Origin: an uncultured Rhodospirillaceae bacterium
GTDB lineage: Bacteria > Pseudomonadota > Alphaproteobacteria > Rhodospirillales > UBA2165
DNA length: 64,000 bases
Assembly: GCA_913020445.1 (NCBI GenBank)
Contig: CAJWAR010000007.1
Coordinates: 41,058-105,057, forward strand
Direction: 5' to 3'
Shown here: positions 45,042 through 54,140 of the stretch, piece by piece
Position numbering within the stretch: the first letter of the stretch is position 1
Layout of the letters: each line of letters starts with the position of its first letter
Notes under the pieces: generated by a model
Databases searched by the model: none
Told to the model about the DNA's origin: nothing
Seen by the model: the letters and a program-made list of their open reading frames with translations, nothing else
Position numbers and translations under genes: made by a program

Positions 45042-45734
45042 ATGAATTGGCTGTTAAAAATATCGCTTTGTGCGGCCGCGACTTTGGTTTTTTTGCCGAC
45101 TTTCGACAATTCAGCCGATGCGCAAACACGCCGATCCTGCCCGGCTTTGCAAAGCAAAATCGAGTTTACGGTCCAGACAATTCCGAAAAACATCGATTAC
45201 AATCTCAATCTCACCCAACAGCAATTATCGCGTTTAGCCAATAATTTTAATAGATCGCGCGTTAATTCGAATGCAAATACCATTGGGCTAACGCACACAA
45301 GCCAAGAAGTCTCTTACAGCATGCGCAGTGAAATCGTACAAATTTCCCCCAACAGGTACTGCGGACGCATATTGTCGGTTGATGTAACGATTACAGTTAC
45401 CAAACTAAAAGTATATGTTTTACGAAAGTACCGGAGAGGAAGTTGTCAGTACGCGGCCATCATCGATCATGAACACGAACATGTTGCGACCTACCAAAAT
45501 GGCATTGAAACTTTAGAGCGTGCTTTTTTGAATCGCTTGTGGCGGACAATAAAAAATTTACGGCCAGGCATTGCGTCCTCACCCCAACGCGCTCAGCAGA
45601 TTGCATTTAGAAATATGGATACCGCGTTAGCTAGAATATTGACACCTATTGAAAGACAAATGAGGGTCCGTGACCGGCAAATTGACACGCCGCTGAGTTA
45701 TCAATTAATCAGACAGCAGTGTCGAACGTGGTGA
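45042..45734 (+). CDS. Secreted DUF922-type putative zinc protease
   Basis: A 230-residue exported protein with a signal peptide (about 1-28, ending NSADAQ). The C-terminal half resembles the DUF922 family (predicted secreted Zn-dependent proteases): an HExxH motif is formed by His143-Glu144 and His147 in DHEHEHVATYQNG. Three cysteines (residues 33, 107 and 135) could form a disulfide. No substrate is known. It is divergent from rpsB and convergent with dnaE (10 bp between stops), and looks like a single-gene unit. Confidence 0.75.
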   Translation: MNWLLKISLCAAATLVFLPTFDNSADAQTRRSCPALQSKIEFTVQTIPKNIDYNLNLTQQQLSRLANNFNRSRVNSNANTIGLTHTSQEVSYSMRSEIVQISPNRYCGRILSVDVTITVTKLKVYVLRKYRRGSCQYAAIIDHEHEHVATYQNGIETLERAFLNRLWRTIKNLRPGIASSPQRAQQIAFRNMDTALARILTPIERQMRVRDRQIDTPLSYQLIRQQCRTW

Positions 45735-45744
45735 AGACTCTAAA

Positions 45745-48700
45745 TTAGACTTCTCTAACTTCGACGATACCAGGGATGGCTTTGACGGCTTGCGCCATGG
45801 CGGGAGAGACCGCGTATTTTTCCGGCAAACTGGTTTCCACCTCGGTCTGCATATCTATTCTTGAGACCAGCATAACATCGCCTTTGCCGCGCCCTTCGCG
45901 TTCCAAAATTTCCTTGATCGAGCCAAGCGGCGCTGCGTCATCGACATAAATTTTAAGTCCGGCACTGGTCTTGGCGGTCGCTTCATCCAGCGAGGCAACT
46001 CTGTTAGCCACCAGTTTAATCTGATCTTTGTTGTCGGCTGATGCATTGATAATCACTTTATTGCCGGTTTCCAATAATTCCCGGCTTGCCGTCAAAACAT
46101 CGGCAAACACCGTAATTTCGAAAGACCCGGAAGAATCCGACAATTGAACAAAGGCGTATTTATTACCTTTGGCCGAAATACGTTCTTTCTTGGAAATTAC
46201 CATGCCGGCAAGTTTAACCAGCCCGGATACATTGGCTGCCTCTAGCTGTGCATAGGATGAGATTTTAAGCCGCACCAAGGCCTTGCTATAGCTGTCCAAA
46301 GGATGGGCCGAAAGGTAAAAACCGATGGCATCGAACTCTTCTTTCAACCGGTCTGTCTCCAGCCAGTCCGAAATTTCCGGCAAGGCGATATTGGTAACGA
46401 CACTTTCTTCGGCGCCAAACAAGCCGATCTGATCGCTTTCCCGTTCTTGTTGGGCAGCACCCGCATGACTGACAATGGCGCCCACGCCTTCCAGCATTTG
46501 CTTACGGTTGGGGTTGAGCACATCCAGCGCACCGGAGCGGATCAGATTTTCAATCTGGCGCTTATTGATCGACTTGGTATCGAGCCGATTGGCGAGATCA
46601 CTGACATCGATATAATCGCCATCTTTATGCCGATTATCGATAATTGTTTTCATCGCCCCTTCACCGACATTTTTGATCGCCGCCAGGGCATAGCGCACAG
46701 CACCGCCTTTGGCGGTTTCTTCGACGGTGAACATGACATCGGATTTGTTGATGTTCGGCGGCAGCAAATCAATATCAAGACGTTCGAGCTCCTGCTTAAA
46801 AGTATAAAGCTTGTCGGTGTTCTGCATATCAAGCGTCATCGACGCCGCCATGAACTCAACCGGATAATTGGCCTTAAGATAAGCCGTCTGGTAAGCAACC
46901 AAGGCATAAGCGGCAGCGTGTGATTTATTAAAACCGTAACCGGCGAACTTCGCCACCTGATCAAAAATATTTGAAGCTTTTTGTTCCGGCACGCTTTTGG
47001 CGACCGAGCCTTCGACAAAAGTTTTGCGCTGAGCATCCATCTCCGCTTTGATTTTCTTACCCATGGCGCGCCGCAACAAATCAGCACCGCCCAAAGAATA
47101 GCCCGCTAATTCCTGAGCGATTTGCATGACCTGCTCCTGGTAGATCATGATGCCGTAGGTTTCTTTTAAGATCGGCTCAAGGTTAGGATAAAGATAATCC
47201 GGCTCCTCCTCACCGTGTTTGCGGCGGATGTAGCTGGGGATATTGTCCATCGGCCCCGGCCGGTAGAGCGCGACGATAGCGATGATGTCTTCGAAGCTAT
47301 CGGGTTTCATATTGCGCAGGATATCGCGCATGCCGGAACTCTCCAGCTGGAACACACCGGTAGTGTCCCCCTTACCCAGCATCTCAAACGTCGCCGGATC
47401 ATCGAACGGCAGATTATTGATATCGATTTCAATGCCCCGCGCTTTAAGGTGCTCAAGTGACTTGGCCAGCACGGTGAGAGTTTTGAGACCAAGAAAATCA
47501 AACTTCACCAGCCCCGCCGGCTCGACCCATTTCATCGAGAATTGCGTCACCGGCATATCGGAGCGCGGATCACGATACAGCGGCACCAGCTCGTCCAATG
47601 GCCGGTCACCGATCACCACGCCGGCGGCATGGGTCGATGCATGGCGGTAGAGCCCTTCGAGGCGCTTGGCGATATCAACCAGCTTGGAGACCCGGTCATC
47701 ATCGGCGATTTCTTCTTGCAAGGCCGGCTCGCCGTCAATGGCTTGCTGCAGCGTTACCGGGGCAGCCGGATTATTTGGCACCAGCTTACAAATGCGGTCG
47801 ACTTGCGGATACGGCATTTGCAAAACCCGGCCAACATCGCGAAGCGCGGCGCGGGGCTGGAGCGTTCCAAAGGTAATGATTTGCGCCACCCGATCATCGC
47901 CGTATTTTTCCTGTACGTAGCGGATAACTTCATCCCGCCGGTCTTGGCAAAAGTCGATATCAAAGTCAGGCATGGACACCCGTTCCGGATTCAAGAACCG
48001 TTCAAACAGCAGGCCAAACCTCAATGGGTCTAAATCTGTGATCGTCAGCGCCCAGGCGACAACCGAACCCGCGCCGGAGCCACGGCCAGGCCCGACCGGA
48101 ATCTCATGCTGTTTTGACCATTTAATAAAATCGGCCACGATCAGGAAGTAACCGGGAAAGCCCATCTCCTCGATAATGCCGAGCTCATACTCCAGGCGCT
48201 CAATATAAGGCTTACCGGCAGCTTCTTTTGCGGCTTTGTCCATGCCATCTTGATAGACTTGAACTTCGAGACGCTCGTCCAGGCCAATTTTGGCGAGTTC
48301 CGCTAAAACGTCTGCATCTGACTTTCCTTCGTTCTCAACTTCTTTTGGCGCCGGTGGCAGCAACGGATCATGTGGCTCCGACATCACAGCGCAGCGCTCG
48401 GCAACAACCAGCGTATTATCAACGGCCTCGGGCAGGTCAGCAAACAGGGCGCGCATTTCCTGGGGTGATTTAAAGCGGTGATCGACAGTTAAGCGCCGCC
48501 GAGCCGATTGATCAACATAGGCGCCAGCCGCAATACAGATCAGTGCATCATGGGCTTCGTAAAGATCCTCGGTATCGAAAAAGCATTCATTGGTGGCGAT
48601 GAGCGGCAGATCGTGTTTGTAGGCAAGATCGATCAGCGCGTCTTCGATTTTAATCTCCACCGGCAGATTATGACGCTGGATTTCAACATAGAGGCGATCC

Positions 48701-49233
48701 TGATAAATTTCCTTAAGGCGGGTCAGGAGCTCCTCTGCCGCGTCATTTTGCCCTTCCGCCAGCAAGCGCCCAACACCGCCTTTTGAGCCGCCGGTGAAAA
48801 CAATCACGCCTTCACCGTGTGCTGCCAGATCATCAACTGAAATGCGCGGCTCGCCCTCACCGTCCGGGGCCAGATGATACTGACTAACTAGTTTAAGAAT
48901 ATTGCGATAGCCGGTCTCGTTCTGCGCCAGTAGAACTATTTGATCCGGCTCCTGCACGATGCTCGCATTCGTATTGTTCATGCGGTTTTCATCGTCACCA
49001 CTCAACCGGTACGGCGTCACATCAAGCTGACCGCCAATGATCGGTTGGATACCTTCTTTGCGGCAGGTTTCAGAAAACTCCAAGGCACCGAACAGATTGC
49101 CGGTATCGGTGATGGCGACGGCCGGCATGTTGAGCTCTTTGGTGCGCTGGACGAGGTCTTTGACCTTCAGAGCGCCTTCCAACAATGAATAGGCGGAGTG
49201 AACCCGGAGATGAACAAAATCAGCGTGTGACAT
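45745..49233 (-). CDS. dnaE: DNA polymerase III alpha subunit
   Basis: Replicative DNA polymerase of 1162 residues, the DnaE1-type length. Order: PHP domain (about 1-280, starting FVHLRVHSAYSLLEGALK), polymerase palm with SMPDFDIDFCQDRRDEVI carrying catalytic aspartates, fingers with FGYGFNKSHAAAYALVAYQ-type motif (AGYGFNKSHAAAYALVAY), then a helix-hairpin-helix region and an OB fold (LVKLAGMVISKKERIS) at the C-terminus. The N-terminal ATG at 49233 is the only one that keeps the PHP start. Downstream it is convergent with the DUF922 gene; upstream is a 324-bp stretch of palindromic repeats. Confidence 0.98.
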   Translation of the reverse strand: MSHADFVHLRVHSAYSLLEGALKVKDLVQRTKELNMPAVAITDTGNLFGALEFSETCRKEGIQPIIGGQLDVTPYRLSGDDENRMNNTNASIVQEPDQIVLLAQNETGYRNILKLVSQYHLAPDGEGEPRISVDDLAAHGEGVIVFTGGSKGGVGRLLAEGQNDAAEELLTRLKEIYQDRLYVEIQRHNLPVEIKIEDALIDLAYKHDLPLIATNECFFDTEDLYEAHDALICIAAGAYVDQSARRRLTVDHRFKSPQEMRALFADLPEAVDNTLVVAERCAVMSEPHDPLLPPAPKEVENEGKSDADVLAELAKIGLDERLEVQVYQDGMDKAAKEAAGKPYIERLEYELGIIEEMGFPGYFLIVADFIKWSKQHEIPVGPGRGSGAGSVVAWALTITDLDPLRFGLLFERFLNPERVSMPDFDIDFCQDRRDEVIRYVQEKYGDDRVAQIITFGTLQPRAALRDVGRVLQMPYPQVDRICKLVPNNPAAPVTLQQAIDGEPALQEEIADDDRVSKLVDIAKRLEGLYRHASTHAAGVVIGDRPLDELVPLYRDPRSDMPVTQFSMKWVEPAGLVKFDFLGLKTLTVLAKSLEHLKARGIEIDINNLPFDDPATFEMLGKGDTTGVFQLESSGMRDILRNMKPDSFEDIIAIVALYRPGPMDNIPSYIRRKHGEEEPDYLYPNLEPILKETYGIMIYQEQVMQIAQELAGYSLGGADLLRRAMGKKIKAEMDAQRKTFVEGSVAKSVPEQKASNIFDQVAKFAGYGFNKSHAAAYALVAYQTAYLKANYPVEFMAASMTLDMQNTDKLYTFKQELERLDIDLLPPNINKSDVMFTVEETAKGGAVRYALAAIKNVGEGAMKTIIDNRHKDGDYIDVSDLANRLDTKSINKRQIENLIRSGALDVLNPNRKQMLEGVGAIVSHAGAAQQERESDQIGLFGAEESVVTNIALPEISDWLETDRLKEEFDAIGFYLSAHPLDSYSKALVRLKISSYAQLEAANVSGLVKLAGMVISKKERISAKGNKYAFVQLSDSSGSFEITVFADVLTASRELLETGNKVIINASADNKDQIKLVANRVASLDEATAKTSAGLKIYVDDAAPLGSIKEILEREGRGKGDVMLVSRIDMQTEVETSLPEKYAVSPAMAQAVKAIPGIVEVREV

Positions 49234-49299
49234 GAAAGAAGAGTTTCATGATTCGCAGAGTGATGTCATCACTTAAAATGACGTTATCCACAGGAAAGT

Positions 49300-49556
49300 T
49301 ACCCCCCACCCTAACCCTCCCCCGCAAGGAGGGAGGGGATTAGATTGGATGCGTTGCAACAATAGCCCCTTCCCTCCCCAATTTATTGGGCGGGGGAAGG
49401 TTGGGATGGGGAGGGTCTAAGAGGAAAAAAGTCTCAACAGTCATTTAAAACCCCTTCACCCGACCCTCTCCCACGGAGGGGAGAGGGTGTAATGACGGCA
49501 CGAACTTACATTTCCTCTCCCTTGATGGGAGGGGATTAAGGTGTGGGTGAAATTAA
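49300..49556. repeat. Cluster of REP-like palindromic repeats between dnaE and lolD
   Basis: The 324-bp gap holds no gene. It contains four short GC-rich inverted repeats in a row: CCCTCCCCC...GGGAGGGG near 49315-49340, CCCCTTCCCTCCCC...GGGGGAAGG near 49366-49400, CCCTCTCCC...GGGGAGAGGG near 49465-49488, and CCTCTCCC...GGGAGGGG near 49514-49534. Flanks such as CCCTAACCCTCCC and GGTTGGGATGGGGAGGG repeat the theme. This is the style of repetitive extragenic palindromes found in many proteobacteria. A 20-bp piece (49323-49342) is identical to one at 59384-59403. Confidence 0.8.
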
Positions 49557-49557
49557 G

Positions 49558-50232
49558 TTAAACCAACACCCCATCTTCTAAACGCACGATGCGGTCCATG
49601 CGGTTGGCGAGGTCGGGATTGTGAGTGGCGATCAGGGCGCCGACGCCGGATTGCTTAACCATATCGGTGAGCAGGGCAAAGACCCCATCGGCGGTGGCTT
49701 GATCGAGATTGCCGGTCGGTTCATCGGCCAGCAAAACATTTGGTTTATTGGCGAGCGCCCGGGCAATGGCGACCCGCTGTTGCTCGCCACCGGAGAGCCG
49801 GGCCGGCCGGTGCGTCGCGCGGTCCGTCAGTCCCATGGTTTCAAGCAGCTCGTCGGCACGCGTTCCAGCTGTCTTTTTATCGGTTTGAGCAATCATCTGT
49901 GGGATGACGATATTTTCCCGCGCTGAAAACTCCGCCAGCAAGTGATGATACTGATAGACAAAGCCTAATTCCTGACGACGGATGCCCGTGCGTCGATCAT
50001 CACCGAGATCACTCGCACTTTCGCCTTTGACAATCACGTCACCACTTAGTGGTTTTTCCAGCAGGCCTGCAATCTGCAGCAGCGTCGATTTACCAGAACC
50101 GGAGGGGCCGACCAGCGCCACGATCTCACCGGCTTCGACTTTTAAATCAGCACCCCGGAGTACCTCTAACGGCGTTTCCCCTTGATGAAAGGTCTGGACA
50201 ATTTCCTTGAGCTCAAGCGCCACACTATTCAT
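49558..50232 (-). CDS. lolD: Lipoprotein-releasing ABC transporter ATP-binding protein
   Basis: ATPase of the LolCDE machine that extracts lipoproteins from the inner membrane and hands them to LolA. Walker A is GPSGSGKST, the signature [15 protein letters not shown], Walker [12 protein letters not shown], and the H-loop THNPDLA. I chose ATG 50232 (224 residues), which has GAGG upstream and overlaps the lolC stop; an in-frame TTG at 50247 would add five residues. lolC-lolD are coupled. Confidence 0.95.
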   Translation of the reverse strand: MNSVALELKEIVQTFHQGETPLEVLRGADLKVEAGEIVALVGPSGSGKSTLLQIAGLLEKPLSGDVIVKGESASDLGDDRRTGIRRQELGFVYQYHHLLAEFSARENIVIPQMIAQTDKKTAGTRADELLETMGLTDRATHRPARLSGGEQQRVAIARALANKPNVLLADEPTGNLDQATADGVFALLTDMVKQSGVGALIATHNPDLANRMDRIVRLEDGVLV

Positions 50233-51469
50233 ATCTGAGCGCCTCAACCGGATCGAGCCGCGCCGCCCGCCAGGATGGATAGATGGTGGCTAAGAACGAC
50301 AGGCCCAGCCCCATCAACACAACTGTCGTCACTTCAGTTGGATCGACAACCGCCGGCAAGCGTGACAGGAAGTATATTTCGGCGGCAAAGAGATCGGTGC
50401 CGGTCAGACCTTGCAGCCATTGGCGGATGGTCTCGATATTTTCCGCGAACGCTATGCCAAGCGCAAAACCGGCAAACGTGCCAATGACGCCCACACTCGC
50501 GCCGGAAATCAGGAACACCCGCATGATCATCCCCCGCGTCGCCCCCATGGTGCGCAAGATCGCAATATCGCGCCCCTTGTCTTTCACCAGCATAATCAAA
50601 CTCGAAATAATATTGAAGGCGGCGACGACGATGATCAGCGTCAGGATTAGGAACATCACGTTGCGCTCAACCTGGATGGCATTGAAGAAGCTTGAATTGG
50701 TGTGCTGCCAATCATAGACGCGGCCCTTATTGCCAAGCTTGATCCACACGTCGCGCGCCATGCTTTGCGCCTGGTCCGGGTCTTTGATCACGACATCGAG
50801 ATAGCTGACGGCGCCCTTTAGTTTGAAATAGACCTGCGCGGCGTCCAGCGGCATGAAGATAAAACTACTGTCGTATTCATGCATGCCGACATTGAAGATT
50901 GCCGCCACCTTATAGGCTTTCATGCGCGGCACGGTGCCAAAAGCAGTGACATTGCCTTTAGGCGATATCAGCGTGATTTTATCGCCAATGCGCAAGCCCA
51001 TATTACGCGCCATTCTAGAGCCCAGCATAACCGCATTGTTGCCGGTCAAATTATCAATTGAGCCCTGCCGGATATTGTCAGCCAGGATAGCGCGCTGCTG
51101 CACATCGGCTTGACGCAGGCCCCGAACAATAGCGCCTTTGGCCTGACCGTTAGCGCTCGCCATCACCTGGCCCTCGATCATCGGCGTGACTTTGACAACG
51201 CCATCGATCTTGCCGACGCGTAGCGCCACCGCATCATAATTTGTGAGCTGAGCGGAATCGCTATAAACACTTAAGTGGCCATTGACGCCGAGGATGCGGG
51301 TCAGCAGTTCCTGGCGAAAGCCGTTCATCACCGACATGACAATGATGAGCGTCGCCACACCCAACATAATGCCGAGCAATGAGAACCATGCAATAACGGA
51401 GATAAAGCCTTCCTGGCGGCGGGCTCGCAAGTAGCGAAGAGCCATCATCCATTCGAAGGCGGAAAACAT
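50225..51469 (-). CDS. lolC: Lipoprotein-releasing ABC transporter permease (LolC/LolE family)
   Basis: Inner-membrane permease of 414 residues with the MacB/FtsX layout: one N-terminal helix (about 25-48), a large periplasmic domain (about 50-265) and three C-terminal helices. The start FEWMMALRYLRARRQEGFISVIAWFS and the end [15 protein letters not shown] are family-typical. Only one permease gene is present, which suggests a homodimeric LolF-type arrangement, as in many alphaproteobacteria. The gene lies 10 bp after proS. Confidence 0.93.
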   Translation of the reverse strand: MFSAFEWMMALRYLRARRQEGFISVIAWFSLLGIMLGVATLIIVMSVMNGFRQELLTRILGVNGHLSVYSDSAQLTNYDAVALRVGKIDGVVKVTPMIEGQVMASANGQAKGAIVRGLRQADVQQRAILADNIRQGSIDNLTGNNAVMLGSRMARNMGLRIGDKITLISPKGNVTAFGTVPRMKAYKVAAIFNVGMHEYDSSFIFMPLDAAQVYFKLKGAVSYLDVVIKDPDQAQSMARDVWIKLGNKGRVYDWQHTNSSFFNAIQVERNVMFLILTLIIVVAAFNIISSLIMLVKDKGRDIAILRTMGATRGMIMRVFLISGASVGVIGTFAGFALGIAFAENIETIRQWLQGLTGTDLFAAEIYFLSRLPAVVDPTEVTTVVLMGLGLSFLATIYPSWRAARLDPVEALRYE

Positions 51470-51479
51470 ATTAAGCGCC

Positions 51480-52793
51480 CTACCCTGTTAGCTTGGTTAG
51501 CGCCGCATCGAGAGAAAGCTCCTCTTTCTCTCCGGAGGCGCGATTTTTAACTTCGACCTTACCATCTTTCAGACCCCGCGGTCCGATCACCAACTGCCAC
51601 GGCAGGCCAATCAAATCCATGTTGGCGAATTTAGCGCCGCCGCGTTCGTCGCGATCGTCATAAAGCACTTCGACATCATCGCCGAGCAATTTGGCATAAG
51701 CCTCTTCGCAGGCCGCATCACAGGCTTCATCACCAGCGCGCAGATTGATGATACCGACTTTGAACGGCGCAACCGCTTCCGGCCAGATGATACCGTCATC
51801 GTCGTGGGAGGCTTCAATGATGGCGCCGACCAGACGCGAGACACCGATACCGTAAGACCCCATCTCAATCTCAACATCTTTGCCGTCGGGCCCAGCAACG
51901 GTCGCACCCATGGCTTTCGAATATTTGTCGCCGAAATAGAAGATGTGACCTACTTCGATGCCGCGGGCTGTTACCAGATCATCGCCGAGCTCAGCATGTT
52001 GCGCTTCATCGGCCTTTTCATCTGTCGCCGCATAGAGCGCTGTCCATTTGTCGACAATCGGCTGCAGGTCAGCGGCGTAGTCGACATCGTCGGCTGGTAT
52101 TTCAATTTCAAGGACATCTTTATGGCAGTAGACTTCGGACTCGCCGGTATCAGCGAGTACCATAAACTCATGGCTCATGTCACCGCCGATGGCGCCAGAA
52201 TCGGCCTGCATCGGGATCGCTTTGAGACCCATCCGGGCAAAAGTCCGTAAATAGGCGACGAACATTTTGTTATAGGAAATTCTGGCGCCCGCCTGATCGA
52301 GATCGAAAGAATAGCTGTCCTTCATCAGAAATTCACGGCCCCGCATAATGCCGAACCGGGGGCGCACTTCGTCACGAAACTTCCACTGCTGGTGATAAAG
52401 AATTTTCGGCAAATCCTTATAGCTGTGGATAGAGTTGCGCACGATATCAGTGATCATTTCCTCATTGGTCGGCCCATAGAGATTTTCCCGGTCGTGACGA
52501 TCGGTAATGCGCAGCATTTCCTTGCCGTAATCATCATAGCGGCCGCTTTCCTGCCAAATCTCCGCCGGTTGGATGGTCGGCATCAGAAGTTCCTGACAAC
52601 CGGCGCGGTCCTGCTCTTCGCGCACGATTTGCTCGATCTTTTTCAAGACCTTAAAGCCCAAAGGCAGCCAGGAATATATCCCGGCACTGGATTGGCGGAT
52701 CATGCCGGCGCGCAGCATATATAAATGAGAGGCGATTTGAGCCTCTTTGGGGTTTTCTTTTAAAGTCGGCAGAAAGAATTCAGACAGGCGCAT
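51480..52793 (-). CDS. proS: Prolyl-tRNA synthetase (short alphaproteobacterial form)
   Basis: Class II aminoacyl-tRNA synthetase for proline. At 437 residues it lacks the roughly 180-residue INS editing domain between motifs 2 and 3 of the Escherichia coli enzyme, the known short form of alphaproteobacteria. Motif 2 is [25 protein letters not shown] (starts [11 protein letters not shown]), motif 3 [16 protein letters not shown], and the anticodon-binding domain follows ([16 protein letters not shown]). Mischarged Ala-tRNA(Pro) must be cleared by a separate ProXp-type protein, not seen here. Confidence 0.97.
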   Translation of the reverse strand: MRLSEFFLPTLKENPKEAQIASHLYMLRAGMIRQSSAGIYSWLPLGFKVLKKIEQIVREEQDRAGCQELLMPTIQPAEIWQESGRYDDYGKEMLRITDRHDRENLYGPTNEEMITDIVRNSIHSYKDLPKILYHQQWKFRDEVRPRFGIMRGREFLMKDSYSFDLDQAGARISYNKMFVAYLRTFARMGLKAIPMQADSGAIGGDMSHEFMVLADTGESEVYCHKDVLEIEIPADDVDYAADLQPIVDKWTALYAATDEKADEAQHAELGDDLVTARGIEVGHIFYFGDKYSKAMGATVAGPDGKDVEIEMGSYGIGVSRLVGAIIEASHDDDGIIWPEAVAPFKVGIINLRAGDEACDAACEEAYAKLLGDDVEVLYDDRDERGGAKFANMDLIGLPWQLVIGPRGLKDGKVEVKNRASGEKEELSLDAALTKLTG

Positions 52794-52878
52794 GGTTAAC
52801 CTTAATTATGCTTATTAAACGTTCGCCGGACTGTAGGGAATGGCCCCGAGAAAGTCCACCACGCTTATCGTTTTGACG

Positions 52879-53286
52879 CTATTTACCAGCTAATAATTTC
52901 CGGCACTTTGCTGCCAGAGTAGCCTGCTCATTTGACGTCATCGGCTTGCCGTTCATATAGACCCGGCTGCCCCTTACCGTAATCTTTCCGGTCGTCATTT
53001 TCGCCGTAATATTTTTGGCGTCGAGACCATATTTTTCGGCAATATCAACGCCGATATCAAACGAAAATTCTTTCGGTAATTTATAGGTAGAGCCGCCCCC
53101 GGCATCGGCCGAACGCACTTTTTTGCCGCGCACATCAACGCCAGGTTTGTATTCTGCGCTACCTTGATGACGCACAAGACGCTGGCAGTCACGCGACGTT
53201 ATCTTCGCTGATGCCGCCTCTGCGGAGCTTTGCCAACCAAGAAGAGGTAGCACAATTATTGAAACAATCACTGATAATTTGAGCAT
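52879..53286 (-). CDS. Small exported protein of unknown function
   Basis: Not recognised. With ATG 53286 (GGAGA seven bases upstream; a TTG six codons earlier is the alternative) the product is 135 residues. It begins with a signal peptide of about 25 residues (LKLSVIVSIIVLPLLG... ending SSAEAA). The mature part is basic and Lys/Gly-rich, with one cysteine near its N-terminus (SRDCQRLVRH) and one near its C-terminus (AAKCRKLLAGK), which could pair in the periplasm. The gene stands alone between proS and tag on the same strand. Confidence 0.65.
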   Translation of the reverse strand: MLKLSVIVSIIVLPLLGWQSSAEAASAKITSRDCQRLVRHQGSAEYKPGVDVRGKKVRSADAGGGSTYKLPKEFSFDIGVDIAEKYGLDAKNITAKMTTGKITVRGSRVYMNGKPMTSNEQATLAAKCRKLLAGK

Positions 53287-53359
53287 GCCGCATTCTCCAC
53301 ACAAGGCGTTAAGAAAGCGTTGTAATTCTAGCGAAAAATGAGCGGGTCTGTCTAATAGA

Positions 53360-53920
53360 CTATGCGGCTTTAGTAGTTTTGGCTTGCGCTTTCATCCAGG
53401 CCGGTTTTTTTGCCGCAATTTTTTTAAATATCGGACAGTTTTCCTGATGCGCCCCTTGCAGGTAGCCAATGCTCATCAAAAACTCACCGACTATTTCACC
53501 ACCGGTAAATTTGAAAGTCTTTTTAAATAACTTGCACCATTCGTTTTTGGTGAGCGGATGATGATCGGCTAGCCAACTGGCAAAACTATCATGGGAGCGG
53601 CGAATTTCCTGGATGGCTTTTGCATTATAGATGGTTGCTTCAATTTTAAGACGATTACGAATGATCGAAGAATCTTCCCGCAATCGCGCGATATCGTGGT
53701 CGTCAAAATCAGCCACCTGATCGACATCGAAATTCTCAAAAGCAATTTTAAAACCGGGCCGTTTCTTTAAGACAATCAGCCAAGATAAGCCGGCTTGAAA
53801 AATCTCCAGCGTTAAACGTTCGAACAACACTGATTCATCTTTGATGGGGAAACCGTACTCTTTATCATGATACGGACCATGGACCGGATGGTCGGGGGCA
53901 ACATCGCAGTAGGTGGTCAT
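53360..53920 (-). CDS. tag: DNA-3-methyladenine glycosylase I
   Basis: Base-excision-repair glycosylase that removes 3-methyladenine. The 186-residue protein matches Tag length. The zinc snap is formed by Cys5, His18 (GPYHDKEYG), His158 and Cys162 (AHQENCPIF). The segment LTLEIFQAGLSWLIVLKKR and the helix-hairpin-helix region are typical. The C-terminal tail after residue 170 is Lys/Ala-rich. No SOS or Ada box was seen upstream. Confidence 0.93.
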   Translation of the reverse strand: MTTYCDVAPDHPVHGPYHDKEYGFPIKDESVLFERLTLEIFQAGLSWLIVLKKRPGFKIAFENFDVDQVADFDDHDIARLREDSSIIRNRLKIEATIYNAKAIQEIRRSHDSFASWLADHHPLTKNEWCKLFKKTFKFTGGEIVGEFLMSIGYLQGAHQENCPIFKKIAAKKPAWMKAQAKTTKAA

Positions 53921-54140
53921 AATGTTGTTCTACTTCCTGGCAGTTGTAAGGCTACTCGTCTCTTCGAAGTTCGCGATTGATAGCGCATGAATTCCGGAAT
54001 GAACAGGCAATTTTTCAGCAAAATTAGGTAATCTGATAACAATTTTAGGAGCGGTGTTTGGCACCAACCAGCGCTGGGCTTGCTTGGTCCAATTTAACGG
54101 GTTAGCGTTTGCGTCTTGTAATATTAAGGGCGGGGGCGAC

